Shown: positions 31,466 through 43,710 of the stretch, piece by piece
How positions within the stretch are numbered: the first letter of the stretch is position 1
Layout of the letters: each line of letters starts with the position of its first letter
DNA from: Bidens hawaiensis
Lineage: Eukaryota; Streptophyta; Magnoliopsida; Asterales; Asteraceae
DNA length: 64,000 nt
Assembly (NCBI GenBank): GCA_021521415.1
Contig: JAIQDT010000172.1
Coordinates: 186,001-250,000, forward strand
Direction of reading: 5' to 3'
The notes under the pieces: generated by a model
The model's database searches: none
The model's input: the letters and a program-made list of their open reading frames with translations, nothing else
Told to the model about the DNA's origin: nothing
Made by a program: the position numbers and the translations under genes

Positions 31466-32410
31466 GTGAAAGAATATGAAAGAAGACAATCAAGGTTTGG
31501 AGGAAATTCAGATGATGAACCAATTAATTTGGAAAGAATAATCTTTGTGAAAAGTTCAGTTGAAAGACAAGACATCAAAATTGAGGAGTTTGTACCTTTC
31601 TCAATGGACTTTGATGGTCTCAATACTCAAAAGACCATTGGAGTTGAACCCCTAAGACCAAATGAAGGATTTAAAAAGGGGAAGTCAAATGAGAACATCA
31701 AAGAAAAGTTTGGTGCAAGCACTTTGATGTGTATGGGCATCACACTGATTATTGTCATGAAAGATTTACATTCAAGCCTTTTCATGTACCAGATACAATT
31801 AAGTTTGGGCAAGACTTCGGTCTTTAAAAGAAGAAGTATGATGAATATTTGGGATAGGGAAAGAAGCCATATGTTGATACTAAAAGATGAAGTGAATGAA
31901 CTAAACAGTCAAAAGAAAAATGAAGTGAGTGACAAGAAATATAAGAAAGTTGTGGAAGAGAAGAAGGCTCCAATGACCAAACAACCTATTAGAATAAATT
32001 CTGACAAGGCTGTTAAGAATGTGAAATCTGTTAAACATGGGAAATCAACAGAGGGTGAAGAAGAAGTTAAAAGAGAGATGGTTAGGAGAAATAAATCAAG
32101 AGAGTTGAATGGTGATGAAAAATTTCTGTTGAAACATGGGTTTGAACCTCAAGGATTTCTTTGGAAACCAAGAAATGAAACAAAAGTAACATGTGAAACA
32201 TTAGTGACAAATGCGAAGAAAGAGTTTGTTATTTAAGAATGCACTAGCATAGTTCCATACGTGGGAAGATCATATGAAACTGGCTATGAATCAGATGATT
32301 CTAATGCATCTTGTGAAGTTGTTTATGAGGACCCCAAACCAAATGCAACAACTTCTCATGTTGATGATGATTTGCAAGCTGATTGTGATTGTATTTCATC
32401 CCTTAACTGA
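31466..32410 (+). pseudogene. gag: D1 Gag, C-terminal part (degenerate)
   Basis: An open stretch to 32236, then broken continuation to the TGA at 32408-32410. The segment with LLKHGFEPQGFLWKPR and CETLVTNAKKEFV is repeated with small changes in D2 (35817-35930), which proves common origin. It ends in ISSLN and a stop, just before an acceptor-like TTTGACCAG. Confidence 0.75.
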
Positions 32411-32432
32411 TCCTTTTATTTGATTTGACCAG

Positions 32433-35400
32433 CAACAGTCCACACCAATTAATGATGTATGGTATATGGACAGTGGAAGTTCCTGGCACATGACATATGA
32501 CAAGAGGTCACTAGTAAAGCATGAAGAGAAGTTTAAAAGACCTGTTGCATTTGGGAGTGATGAAAATGGAATTGTGGGGAAAGGTATTCTAACCAATGGC
32601 AAAGTGTCATTTGACAATGTGTTTTATGTGGAAGGATTGAAATATAATCTTTTGAGCATCTCACAAATGCGTGATAAAGGTTATAAGGTTGGATTTGATG
32701 ATTCTCATTATTTCATCATCAAACCTGAATTTGTGATTCCTCCAGATATGATTATGATGATAGCTCCTAGAAATAGAAACTTTTATGAATTAAAGATGAA
32801 GGATGCAGTTTCTAGGGATGGAACATGTTTTGTGTCAAAAGCCACTGAAAATGAAACCAAATTGTGGCACATAAAGCTTTGTCATGTTAATTTAAAGAAC
32901 ATGACAAACTTGTTAAAGGTGAGCACGCAATTGGTTTACCTACAAGGGAGTTCAAGCATGATGACAAATGCATTTCATGTCAAAAGGGTAAGCAACATAA
33001 GTCATCACATAAAAAAAATCTTGTGAACTCAATTTAACATGTACTGGAAATGCTTCATATAGATCTCTTTGGTCCTGTGAGTGTTCCTAGTATAGGGAAT
33101 AAAAGTTACTGCTTGGTGATCATTAATGATTTTTCAAGATATATTTGGGTTTATTTTCTAAATTCCAAGGATGAAGCTGCTGAATTGATCAAGAGTTGTG
33201 TTATAAGGATTGAGAACCAACTGAATGTAAGGGTGAAGGTAATGAGAAATGATAATGGGACTGAGTTCAAGAATGATGTAATGACTGAATTCTATCTTGC
33301 AAAATGAATTCTACAACAATTTAGTTATCTTAGAACAACTGAACAAAATGGTGTAGCTGAAAGAAAAAATAGAACACTTATTGAAGCTGCAAGAACCATT
33401 AGCTGATGCTTATTTGCCTATTAAATTTTGGGCAGAGGCTATCAACACTGCTTGTTATGTTCAGAATAGGGCTCTTCTCAACAAAAGTCAAGACAAGACT
33501 CCATATGAGATTTTGTTCAAAAGAAAACCCTACGTCATGTTTCTCAAGCCTTTTGGATGCAAATCCTCATTGTTAAACACTAACGACTACTGGAACAAAT
33601 TTCAGTCAAAATCTTTAGATTGTTTCTTTGTTGGATACTCCACACTCTTAAAGGCTTATAGAGTATATGTGAAGGATCACTTGAGTGTGACTGAATCTTC
33701 TAATGTGATTTTCAATGAAAACCAGTTCAATATAGTTGATGGAGCATCATGGTTATTTGACCTTGAGAAATTAATCAAGTCTTTCAAGATTTATCCTGAA
33801 AACTTTGATGAAATTTGTATAGAAAAGTGTCCAAGAGGAAAAATCAGAAAAGAAGGTTGATTTGGACAAACTATGGTCAAAAGTTGCTAACAAAAATGCT
33901 GAATACTCCTTTGATAAGAATGATTCTAATCATGAAGAAGTAGTTGAGCAAAATGACAATCTTGAGCAACCATCTGTTCACGAAGATCTTATCATGAATG
34001 AAAAGCAAACTAGTGATCAAAATGATCGAGAGAAAGCTGTCAACAATGAAGCTAAATCTAATGACTTGTTTGTTCAAGACCAAGATGAAAGACAACCAGA
34101 CTTTGAAAATTTGTTTCAAAGTTTGAACATTGAAAACAACGTTGCTTCAAATTAACAATAGTTTGCTGAAAATTCAAATGAATTTCATGATGCAAATACA
34201 GATTTGATCATTGAGGAATCTGATCTCAATGATACAAATCTTGATTCTAATGTGTCTACTGATCTAGTTGTGCAAACTTCCTTTGTGGAAAAAAATCATC
34301 CACCTCAAAAAATCATTGGGGACATAAATGAAAGAGTTACAAGAAGTGCATCTGAATCTACAAACATCTGTTTATACTCCTGCTTCCTATCCCAAGTTGA
34401 ACCAAGAACATTGTTCAAGCCTTAAAAGACAATAGTTGGGTTGAAGAAATACAAGAGGAGTTGGCCCCATTCAGAGATCTGCAAGTGTGAGAACTTGTAG
34501 ACAAGCCAAGAAATAAGTATGCCACTGGAACTAAATGGGTTTTTAAAAACAAAAGAGATGAGAGAGGGATTGTTATAAAGAACAAAGCAAGATTAGTTTC
34601 ACTAGGATGCTTACAAGAAAAATGTATTGACTTCGAGGACGTGTTTGCACCAGTGGCAAGGCTAGAAGCAATCAGAATCTTCTTAGCTTATGCTGCTTCA
34701 AAGAATATTAAAGTATTCCAACTGGATGTTAAATCTGCTTTCTTGATTGGAAAAATTGAAGAGGAGGTGTATGTGGCTCAACCTCCAGGTTTTGAGGACC
34801 CTGATTTTCCGAATAGAGTCTATAAGTTAAAGAAAGCTCTATATGGATTACATCAAGCTCCAAGAGCTTGGTATGATGAGTTATCAAACCACCTGATTGT
34901 TAATGGCTTTCAAATAGGAGCAATTGACAAAACACTCTTTTACAAAATGAGAGGAAGAGATTTACTCCTTCAACAAGTATATGTAGATGATATTATCAAT
35001 GTGCTTGGAATTTTAAGAAGTCATGAAATTAAAATACTGCATGAGCTCTATGGGTGAAATGAATTTCTTTTTGGGATTACAAGTTCAACAACAGAAGGAT
35101 GGTATATTCATTTGTCAATCAAAGTATGCGCAGGATATCTGAACAAGTTCAAATGTCAAGATCTCAAGACTGCTTCAACTCCAATGGAAACCAATGAAAA
35201 GATGATTGCAGATGAAAAGGGGGAGCCTGTTGATGAACATGACTAAAGAGAAAAAATTGGATCTATGATGTACCTGACTGCTTCAAGGCCATACATTCTA
35301 TTTGTTGTCTGTGTTTGTGCTAGATTTTAATCATGTCCAAAGATATCTCACATGACTGCTGTTAAGAGGATTTTTAGATACTTGAAAGGGAAACCTGATT

Positions 35401-35615
35401 TGGGGATTTGATATCCAAAGAACCAAACTACTGTGTCCATCTCAACTGCTGAAGCTGAGTACATTACTGCATCTGCCTGCTGTGCACAAGGCCTTTGGAT
35501 TCAAAAACTACTAGACTATGGTTTGAATTTCTTGTACACTTCTATCTTTATTGACAATACTACTGCTTTGTTCATTGTAAGGAAACTAGTCCAACACTCT
35601 AAGAAAGTTTATACC
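32433..35615 (+). pseudogene. pol: D1 Pol, multiply broken, ends in RNase H
   Basis: Starts after CAG at 32430-32432. Protease MDSGSSWH; GAG_pre-integrase LWHIKLCH; integrase IDLFGP and RNDNGTEF in separate frames; reverse transcriptase APVARLEA and YVDDII (34641-35057); RNase H STAEAEY (35433). Frameshifts or stops occur near 32930, 33307, 33400, 33858, 34155, 34425 and 35057. RNase H jumps at about 35610 straight into D2 gag. Confidence 0.85.
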
Positions 35616-36118
35616 ATTGACAAGAAAGTGAAGAAGAATGTGGTTCAACAAGAGAAGAAAATGCTCCAAATGAACACACAACCCATTAGAAATGTCCCCA
35701 ACAAAGACTCCAAGTCATTGAAATCTGATGATGCTGATAGGTCACCAAAAGGAGAAAAGAAGATTAAGAAAGTATTGTTCTCAAAGAAGAAGCCAAGAGG
35801 GCTAAATGGAGATGAGAAATTTTTGTTGAAACATGGCTATGAACCACAAGGGTTCCTATGGAAACCAAGATGTGAAGCAAAAGTAACATGTGAAACTTTG
35901 ATCTCAAATGTGAAGAAAGAATATGTTATTGAAGAATGCATGAGCATAGTTCCATATATGGGAACATCAGATGAAACTGGATATGACACAGATGATTCAG
36001 ATGAATCTGGGAAGTTGTTTATGAGGACCACAAACCTATTCTCAAACCTGATGCAACACTTGTTCATGTCACTAATGATTTGCAAGTTGAACGAGCCTGC
36101 ATATCATCACTTAATTGA
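35616..36118 (+). pseudogene. gag: D2 Gag, C-terminal part
   Basis: Lys-rich gag tail with LLKHGYEPQGFLWKPR, homologous to D1 at 32119-32165. It joins D1 RNase H without LTRs, so D1 and D2 are a tandem product of recombination or template switching. It ends in ISSLN and TGA (36116-36118) in a frame different from D2 pol. Confidence 0.75.
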
Positions 36119-36134
36119 CTATTTTCTTTGATTT

Positions 36135-37812
36135 GTGCAGGAACAGTCCACACCAATTAATGAAGTATGGTATATGGATAGTGGATGTTCCAGACATATG
36201 ACATGTGACAAGAGGTCACTAGTTAACTATGAAGAGAAGTTTGAAGGACCAATTGCATTTGGGAGTGATGAGAATGGAGGGAAAATTGTGGGGAAAGGCA
36301 TACTCACAAATCGAAAAGTTACATTTGATAATGTTTTCTATGTTCCAGGATTTCAATATAACTTTTTGAGTGTCTCACAAATGTGTGATAAATGTTATAA
36401 TTTTGGTTTGGATGAATCTCATTGCTTTATTCTCAAACCTGACTTTGTGATTCCTCCAAATATGATTATGATAATGGCTCCAATAAATGGAAATCTGTAT
36501 GAATTAAATATGAAAGATGCCATTTCAAGGGGTAATACTTGTTTCGTTTCAAAAGCCACTGAAAATGAAACCAAATTGTGGCACATGATGCTTTGTCATG
36601 TCAACTTAAAGAAGATGAACATACTTGTTAAAGGTGAACATCTAATTAATTTACCAACAAGTGAGTTCAAACTTGATGATAAATGCATTTCATGTCAAAA
36701 GGGTAAGCAACACAAGTCATCTCACAAAACAAAGCTCATAAACACAATTGATCAAGTGCTTGAAATGCTTCAAATGGATCTCTTTGGTCCAGTGAGTGTT
36801 CCAAGTATTGGCAAAAAGAGATATTGTTTGGTGATCATTGATGACTTTTCAAGATACACTCGTGTTTATTTCCTAAATACCGAAGATGAGGTTGCTGAAC
36901 TAATCAAGTGTTGTGTGACACGGATTGAGAATCAATTGGATGTGAGGGTGAAGGTCATGAGAAGTGACAATGGTACTGATTTCAAGAATGCGGTAATGGA
37001 TGAGTTTTGCAATGCAAAAGGAATTTTTCAACAATTCAGTGCCCCTAGAACTCCTGAACAGAATGGGGTTGCAGAGAGAAGAAACAGAACACTCATTGAG
37101 GCTGCAAGAACCATGCTAGCGTATGCTTTCTTGCTTCTAACTTTTTGGGCAGAAGCAGTCAACACTGCTTGCTATGTTCAAAACAGAGTACTTCTCAACA
37201 AAAGTCAAGACTCCCTACGAGATTTTGTTCAAAAGAAAACTCTGCATCAAGTTTCTCAAGTTATTTGGTTGTAAATATTCACTGTTGAATACCAAGGACT
37301 ATCTTAACAAGTTTCAATCAAAATCCTTGGATTTTTTCTTTGTTGGGTATTCAACACACTCAAAAGCCTAAGAGTCTATGTGAAAGACCATTTGAGTGTA
37401 ACAGAGTCCTCTGATGTATTATTTAATAAGGACACCAATGCAAGATTCCAATCAAGTCCAAATATCTCTCACATGACTGATGTCAAAAGGATTTAGATAC
37501 TTGAAAGGGAAACCTGATTTGGGGATATGGCATCCAAAGAACCATGCCTTTGATCTGATTGCTTATACTGACAGTGACTATGATGGTTGCAACATGATTA
37601 GAAAGCAAGAAGCAAACTGCTGGCTCTGCCTGCAGTGCACAAGTTCTATGGATTCAGAATCAACAACTGGATTATGTTCTGAATTACTTGAACACTCATA
37701 CTTTCATTGATAATACTTTCGCATTATTTATAGTTAATAACCTAGTTCAACACTCCAAGACCAAGCACATTGAAATCAGATATCATTTAATTAGAGATTG
37801 TAGTTAGAAAGG
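36135..37812 (+). pseudogene. pol: D2 Pol, protease-integrase plus RNase H pieces
   Basis: After GTGCAG|GAACAG (acceptor-like, ends 36140) comes protease MDSGCSRH, GAG_pre-integrase LWHMMLCH, zinc residues CISCQKGKQHKSSH, and integrase with MDLFGP, RSDNGTDF (Glu to Asp in the usual TEF) and GVAERRNR. This frame is open to 37274. Reverse transcriptase is almost wholly deleted: after about 37440 the reading resumes in RNase H (YTDSDYDGCN, then HSKTKHIEIRYH). RNase H is then interrupted by a solo LTR at 37813. Confidence 0.85.
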
Positions 37813-39580
37813 TGATATGGGCTAAATTATACATATTATTATATAAATATTTCCTACACTTTTGTGTAGCTTTACGGTTGGTTTTATTAAATAATTCTTC
37901 TAGTTGGTTCATATTTGGTTTTAAATGGTTTAAAGAGACAACGAATCAAAATGACGTTTATTGACTAAACTTTTGACTTTGGCAACTTCAATTGTATTAT
38001 GAATATATTTTCTTGTCATTAACTTTCTGTCTAAAAAACAAGAAAAGAAAAAAACTAAGTCTATAAAAGTTGTATCATAGGTGATGCTATATTTATATAA
38101 ATAATAATAGTAAAATAACTCAACAGATATAATTATATATATAAAGAGTTTAATTTATAATTTTTTTTACGAGTACAGTAACTAAATTATTGTTTTCTAA
38201 TTGCAAGGTTGAATGGGGCTTTATGAGAGTTTGGAGTATAAGGCCCGACTATTGTTTTTCTTTTAGAAGAAGCCATCTAGGAATATAAAAGAGGGTTTTG
38301 TGAGACATAAGCCAAGTAGTTGGAGCTGGTCAGACGAACGAAGTCAGGGGGCTGCCCCTGTGTGTTGACCAACAGAATATTAGAGAAGGGTCCACCTCTT
38401 GTTGGTGGATGTGAGTTCTATAAAAAAAACAAAGAAGAAAGCTAGTATTGAAGCAAGTAAAACTACTATTATTATTTTCAATGAACTACAAAATATATAA
38501 TATTCTTGTTTCGTTTATTAATATGGTTGGCTAAACTTTTATACTGCTTGGGTTTGGATGAATACTTTTTAGACTCGTATTATTTTTGGTTTTGGATTAT
38601 TATTAATTGATTGATGTTTTGGTAAAGGTTTTATTTTAATTGGTTATGATGCATATGCGTATTTGGTATTAATTTATTATCACTTTATTGTTCCATATGT
38701 GTCTTTGTGAATGTCTTTCGTGTATGGATGCATATTAGGTTGTTTACTGTGTGTTTACAACTAGTTTATGATATATTGTTAACGTATTCCATAGGAAGAT
38801 AATTGAGAGTTTAGAGATACCTTATATTCTGTCACTTGAGAGACCGGGAGGTAATTAAGTGTCGCCTGTTTTGGTCTTTTGCGGGTTTGGGTAGTGATTG
38901 CACGGGAGTGAGTTACCCTATATTCTCTAAGATTCTTACAAATCCGAATTATAACCGAATTAAATAAAAATACCCCTTTACGCTTTAGGGTGTTTTGTGA
39001 TTAAAGAGACCGGAGGGTGATTTAATCTTTGGGTACCTTAGCATAGTTAGGTATGGTGAAACCGGGAGGAGATCCGAACCATTAACCGTTGAGGTTTACA
39101 TGATATTTAGGGTTCTTAGGTATTGTTGGTGAGACCGGGAGGAGATCTAGCGTACTTTAGTTATTCCTTAAATTTCATGTTTTTAGAATACGGTACCGAT
39201 CATAAATCCAATTCCGAAAGTTTACGAGTTGACTAGTGGGATTCCTTACCTCGGTAGTTGTTTCCATATTTGAGTTCCAGTCCGATTTTTTTTTTCGTGT
39301 CAGTTTTAGTTTAAGTATTTTATTTAGCTTATAGTTAATAAATAAAAAAACACAAAAAAAAAATCAATTAAATCAATTTATTTAAGTTATTAGTCAGAGT
39401 CTAGTTTATGTGTCGCTATTGTCCAGTGGGTTCGACATCCGGACATCGTTAGGCTTTACTACAGTTGATAGGTATACTTGCCTGTCTAGTGGTCTAGCAT
39501 TAGGATAGTCTAGATTTATAAATTTAAAACTAGAGTGTCTAGGTTAGGTTAAGTTTTTAATAGACCGTTTCAGCACATCA
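37813..39580 (+). mobile_element. Solo LTR (1768 bp) inside D2 RNase H
   Basis: Flanked by AAAGG (37808-37812 and 39581-39585). Ends TGATATGGG and CACATCA, so TGAT/ATCA are terminal inverted. AATATAAAAGAGG near 38281 may be its promoter, suggesting plus orientation. Four GAGACCGGGAGG-like repeats lie at 38840-39140. There is no coding region. Long LTRs of this kind are usual in Ty3/gypsy Tat or Athila groups; this assignment is a guess. Confidence 0.88.
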
Positions 39581-39742
39581 AAAGGACTGATTGAAATGAA
39601 AAGAATTGATACTAGTGACAATTTGGCTGACCTATTCACCAAGACACTAGATAAAACCAGATTCCACTTTCTTCTGAAAGCATTGGGAATGAGCAACTCT
39701 GATGAGGTCAGATTGATGTCGTGTGCTCACTATGCTAACTGA
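39581..39742 (+). pseudogene. pol: D2 Pol, last part of RNase H
   Basis: The reading resumes right of the solo LTR with the IDTSDNLADLFTKTLDKTRF segment, matching the element A C-terminus (QRADLFTKAFDKPRF). The stop TGA is at 39740-39742. Confidence 0.85.
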
Positions 39743-41229
39743 TTTTCTTTAATGGTCCTGTGAGTGAAAGTTATGAGAATGTGATTGTTTATGTGAATGG
39801 TATTTTCTTATGTTTTTAGAATGAGAATCTGTGTGACTTAGGTGTCTCTGATACTTAGGTTTGTTTAAGTGAATGTTGATAATATCTTTATAAGTGTGCC
39901 TGAATATGATTTGAAATGATAAATCTTGTGCTTATCTGATATTTTCTGATTACTTGGATAATCTGAACGAATGATGTGATTAGTATAGGATAGTCTTTGC
40001 ATAATCTGTCTTGGATGTACATTATGTTGAGTCTGCTTGCGTTAATTGTATCATTTAAGTTCTGATTACTCCTCAATATGTTACCTATTGCTTGTGTCAA
40101 AACTGAGTTTTTGTGTCAAACTTGTATGCTTAAATGAATATTTTGCAAAAGAAGTTTGTCAGGAAAATTGTTTTTAGCAAAGTGAGCAACTTTTATGGTG
40201 CAGAGTTATGATAAGATTATTCAGTTCAAAGCTTTGTAGAATCTTAAAAGGTTTTCAAAGAAAATTGATCCAACATTTTGGGAAATGATATTACATTGAG
40301 TATTTATGCCAATCATATGTTTCTAATAGGATAAAAAGACAATTAGTACAATCATTAATATGCATGGTTGCTTTCCATGATGTGTAAAAACTGAGGTGAT
40401 ATAAACTTAAAGAATATTCTAAGATTAATGTGGATATACATTGTTGAATATGCATGTTTCAATGTAAATCTCTCCGAATGATAGGCAGAAAGGTGATTAA
40501 CCAGTCATACACGAGCCTGTTGGTATTTGATCACCGAAATGAAACATCTTATGAATATGACAAGCACAAATGTTAACAAAATTTTTATTTTCAACCCAAA
40601 GTTGATCTATGTTCACAAATTTTGAAAGAAATTCCAAACATGAGGGTTAATTATAGAACTAAAGGGGTGGAGGCAATAATCTAATTCCTTTAACATCTCG
40701 AATAAAAGGCCTATAAGTCCGAACTGCATGGCATTTAAGTCCAACGGTCAACCTCAATATGTTTGAAGTTTAGAAAAGAAAAAATCGATAAATTTAAATG
40801 TTCTGTCATAAAAAAATTATTTTGACCATATATCAGGGGGTTGAAGTCAAATTGGGGTGATCTGGGGAAAACTAAATAAGCTTTGAGAAGAGATATGGGA
40901 CATCATAGTGCAATAAGTGTTATCCATTTTTTATTATGCAAACTAATTGAACCTTAAGCATTTCCCCAATATGTAATGAAATTCATGTTAAGTCTAGACC
41001 TGCTATTAACTTGTCTGATCTGTCATAATAATGCTGAGAATGAAGTATTGAAAGGTGAATTAATCAATATGATCCAATGTTGAGATATTTTCATAAAAGG
41101 AAAAGGGATTGAAAGGAAATAACAAAAATTTGATCTCATTATGCACCATTTGCTCTTAAACTTTGAATCCTAATGATAAAATTGTTTGAAATATAATTTA
41201 AGTAAAAAAGAGTTGCATTTTAACCTTGA
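39743..41229 (+). ncRNA. D2 noncoding segment after pol, conserved with element A
   Basis: No gene. Boxes matching element A in order: about 40260-40300 (AAAATTGATCCAAC), 40361-40410, 40473-40517 (45 nt with three differences from 8423-8467), and 40835-40945 (GGGGTGA...GGGGAAAA). Conservation in noncoding DNA while the D2 genes have decayed is notable. Confidence 0.6.
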
Positions 41230-42122
41230 ATATGTCTGAATATGTATTTTCGAGCAAGCTTTGATGATTTTAAACTTTCCAACAAACTTAGATGTTTTTA
41301 TTGAATATTTGACTCATTCAAGCAAGCTTGATGCTTATCTGTTCTTATAGGAATTATTCATGTAATATCGAGCATACATTGATAAATTTATGCTTTCGAG
41401 TAAACTTGGATGTTCAGAAAGTTGTTTTTATCAAGTACACTTGATGATTATGTGATACATGAATGAATATGCTTTACATATCTGTTTCGAGTAAACTTGA
41501 GTTTTTTAGTTGAAATTGTCTTTGTCTAGCATACTTCATAGTCTTTGTGTTATTTTCTGAAATTACAAGGGTTTTCTAGTAAACTTTGTTTATCGAGCAA
41601 ACTTCATGTTTAGAGTACACTTGTCAATTGGTAAACCGATCCAAGTGTTCTCCCAGCATACTTGTTAATTTCAGAAAATATCCATCAAACTTTACTTTTC
41701 GGGTACACTTTATGTTTAGAGCACACTTGTATATCAAAGGATAACAAGTCTTCTCTAGCACACTTTGCACTCTTCAAGTATTTTCGGGCATAATTTGTTT
41801 TAAAGTATTGTCGGCTAAGGTTTGTGAAATTCAGATATTCGAGCAAGGTTGATAATTAGAAATATCTGTAAGTTATTATTTTGGATTCTTTATTGATTCC
41901 TAGCAAGGTTCCATATTTGATGCATTATACTTGATTATTTACCTTGTGATTTATTTCTGGAGCAATCTTGTATATTCGAGTAAGCTTTCTTCATTTTATC
42001 CACTTAGTATTATTTTTAATTACTTTATAATATCTGAGCAAACTCTGGGACGAGCAAGGTTTGAAAATAAAACTTTAATGAGCAAGGTTTGCAAACTACA
42101 GTTTAACAAGCAAGGTTTTAAA
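41230..42122 (+). promoter_or_regulatory. D2 motif array, AG(C/T)AnACTTG / AGCAAGGTT type
   Basis: About 23 degenerate copies of a GAGCAAGCTTG, GAGTAAACTTG or GAGCAAGGTTTG word, mostly every 25-50 bp, all in one orientation. The last three (about 42054, 42081, 42111) are the closest to each other and lie just upstream of the TATA box at 42208. No gene is visible. Confidence 0.6.
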
Positions 42123-42207
42123 AGAGAAAGATATTTTTACTGAGATATTTTTTGCTACGTTCTCACACAAAAGGACAAAAATCATTTAAAACCCACTTTC
42201 AAAAATG

Positions 42208-42578
42208 TATATAAGAGGGACTTAGAAAATTTTACATTTCACTTTTCTCCCTCTTTCCACTATTGCTTTATTGCCAGTTCGCTCGTTCCAGAATTTCAAT
42301 CGTTTCTTATTAAACCTAACCTAAAATTTTCAGCCCACTAAATCCAACTCGGTAAGCATCAATTGACTGTTTTCCGACACTGATTATGTGGATTTAGATA
42401 TTTAATTTCATCTTCACTAACATCTCTGTTTTCTGTGTAGGTTTACAATTTGTCGAAGAACAGGTTCTTAAAGAAAATCTTTTATTTCTTCTTCAATTAT
42501 GACCTAAAACATGTCAAAGTTGTGAACTTTATAACTAATATTTACTTTGAATGTGTTTTTGTTTGTGATTGTGTAGAC
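42208..42578 (+). promoter_or_regulatory. Putative promoter and spliced 5' UTR of D2 third gene
   Basis: TATATAAG at 42208-42215; a CT-rich leader from about 42235; donor-like ACTCG|GTAAGC at 42352; acceptor-like TTTTCTGTGTAG ending at 42440 (89-nt interval). A second acceptor-like GTGATTGTGTAG ends at 42576, two bases before ATG. This mirrors the element A layout (TATA, leader, GTAAGT, CAG, ATG). Confidence 0.5.
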
Positions 42579-42616
42579 ATGAATTATCCTTCCGAGAAGA
42601 AGCACAACATGTGCGC
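42579..42616 (+). pseudogene. D2 third gene, first codons before the 42617 solo LTR
   Basis: The ATG at 42579 opens a frame rich in Lys and Asn. It is cut after 38 bases by the solo LTR with target duplication TGCGC (42612-42616, 44810-44814). The rest follows from 44815. Confidence 0.5.
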
Positions 42617-43046
42617 TGTAAGGCCCCGTTACTGGTGCCTCACTTTGGATGTTGGATTTACTCATAAACACAGTTCTACAAATCAGAGTTAATTAAAACT
42701 TTCGCGGGATAATATAAAACATCAATCATTCGTTACATATTTCCATAATTTATCTTTCAAAACATAACATAAATCACAACATTCAAAACATCATGACAAT
42801 CTTCGGATGCCAGCCTCTTCAATCCTTCCATGTGTCCATCTCAAACTAGCTGTCTTAATCTGTTAACCTGCATGCATACTAAAAGTCAGCTACGCTGAGT
42901 GAGTTCTAGTTAATCACGTCACTTACTTTACATACGCATATACATGCCCGAGGGTACGCATTACATACTTAACATGTCCATCAATTATCATACGCAATCA
43001 TAGCTAACCTTACTTTATAAAGAGCATTCGCCCTACATACCTAGGA

Positions 43047-43211
43047 TATTATTAGGGTCCGGTACCCTCCATCGTCGAATATTATTAGGGTTAGGTACCC
43101 TTCATCCTCGGATATTATTAGGGTCCGGTACCCTCCATCCTCGGATATTATTAGGGTCCGGTACCCTCCATCCTCGGATATTATTAGGGTACGGTACCCT
43201 TTCTTTCATAC
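43047..43211. repeat. 33-bp tandem repeat, five units
   Basis: Units start at 43047, 43080, 43113, 43146 and 43179 with core TATTATTAGGGTCCGGTACC. AGGGT...ACCCT inside each unit is an inverted repeat around GGTACC. One or two substitutions separate units. Confidence 0.85.
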
Positions 43212-43617
43212 CCCCCTTAACATACTTTCTATATACATAATCGTAAGTTTGACAAATACATACATCATTCATTCTTCATATTACAACATACATATAACAT
43301 CAACCATTTCCTGGCAGTACATGCAATTCCGAAGATCGTTCATGTACCGGTAAGAAACCATTCATACATTTCACATAATACATATATGGCATACACTTAT
43401 CATTTAGGATAAGTGTATTAACTAATCACATCGAGTATGCACACAGCCCCGAAAACGTAACAAGGAATGGGGCTAGAAACTCACCTGAAGTCGGTTACGT
43501 TCACCATTAATAGTTATTCCTTTCTTCAGTTGGGCACGACTAACTGTATAATAATTACATACATCAATTACTATCACTACTCATAACGCGTTTCTAGTCT
43601 ACTTATAACCCTCAATG

Positions 43618-43710
43618 AATGGGGTCCAGGGGCAGCGCCCCTGGCAGCGGGGTCTAAGGGCGGCAGCCCCTAGCAGGGTCCAAGGGGCAGAGCCCCTGGC
43701 TGGGGTCGAG
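43618..43710. repeat. GC-rich hairpin repeat, three units
   Basis: Three units of about 28-30 bp of the form GGGGTCCAGGGGCAGCGCCCCTGG; each can fold with GGGGC pairing GCCCC. This is unusual in AT-rich surroundings. Confidence 0.7.

Noticed and set aside
38271..38400. Possible tRNA or small RNA near the AGGGGGCTGCCCCT stretch
   Set aside because: A short GC hairpin only; no cloverleaf or internal promoter boxes that I can identify.
43047..43211. CRISPR-like array
   Set aside because: Units are contiguous 33-bp repeats without unique spacers, in plant retrotransposon DNA.
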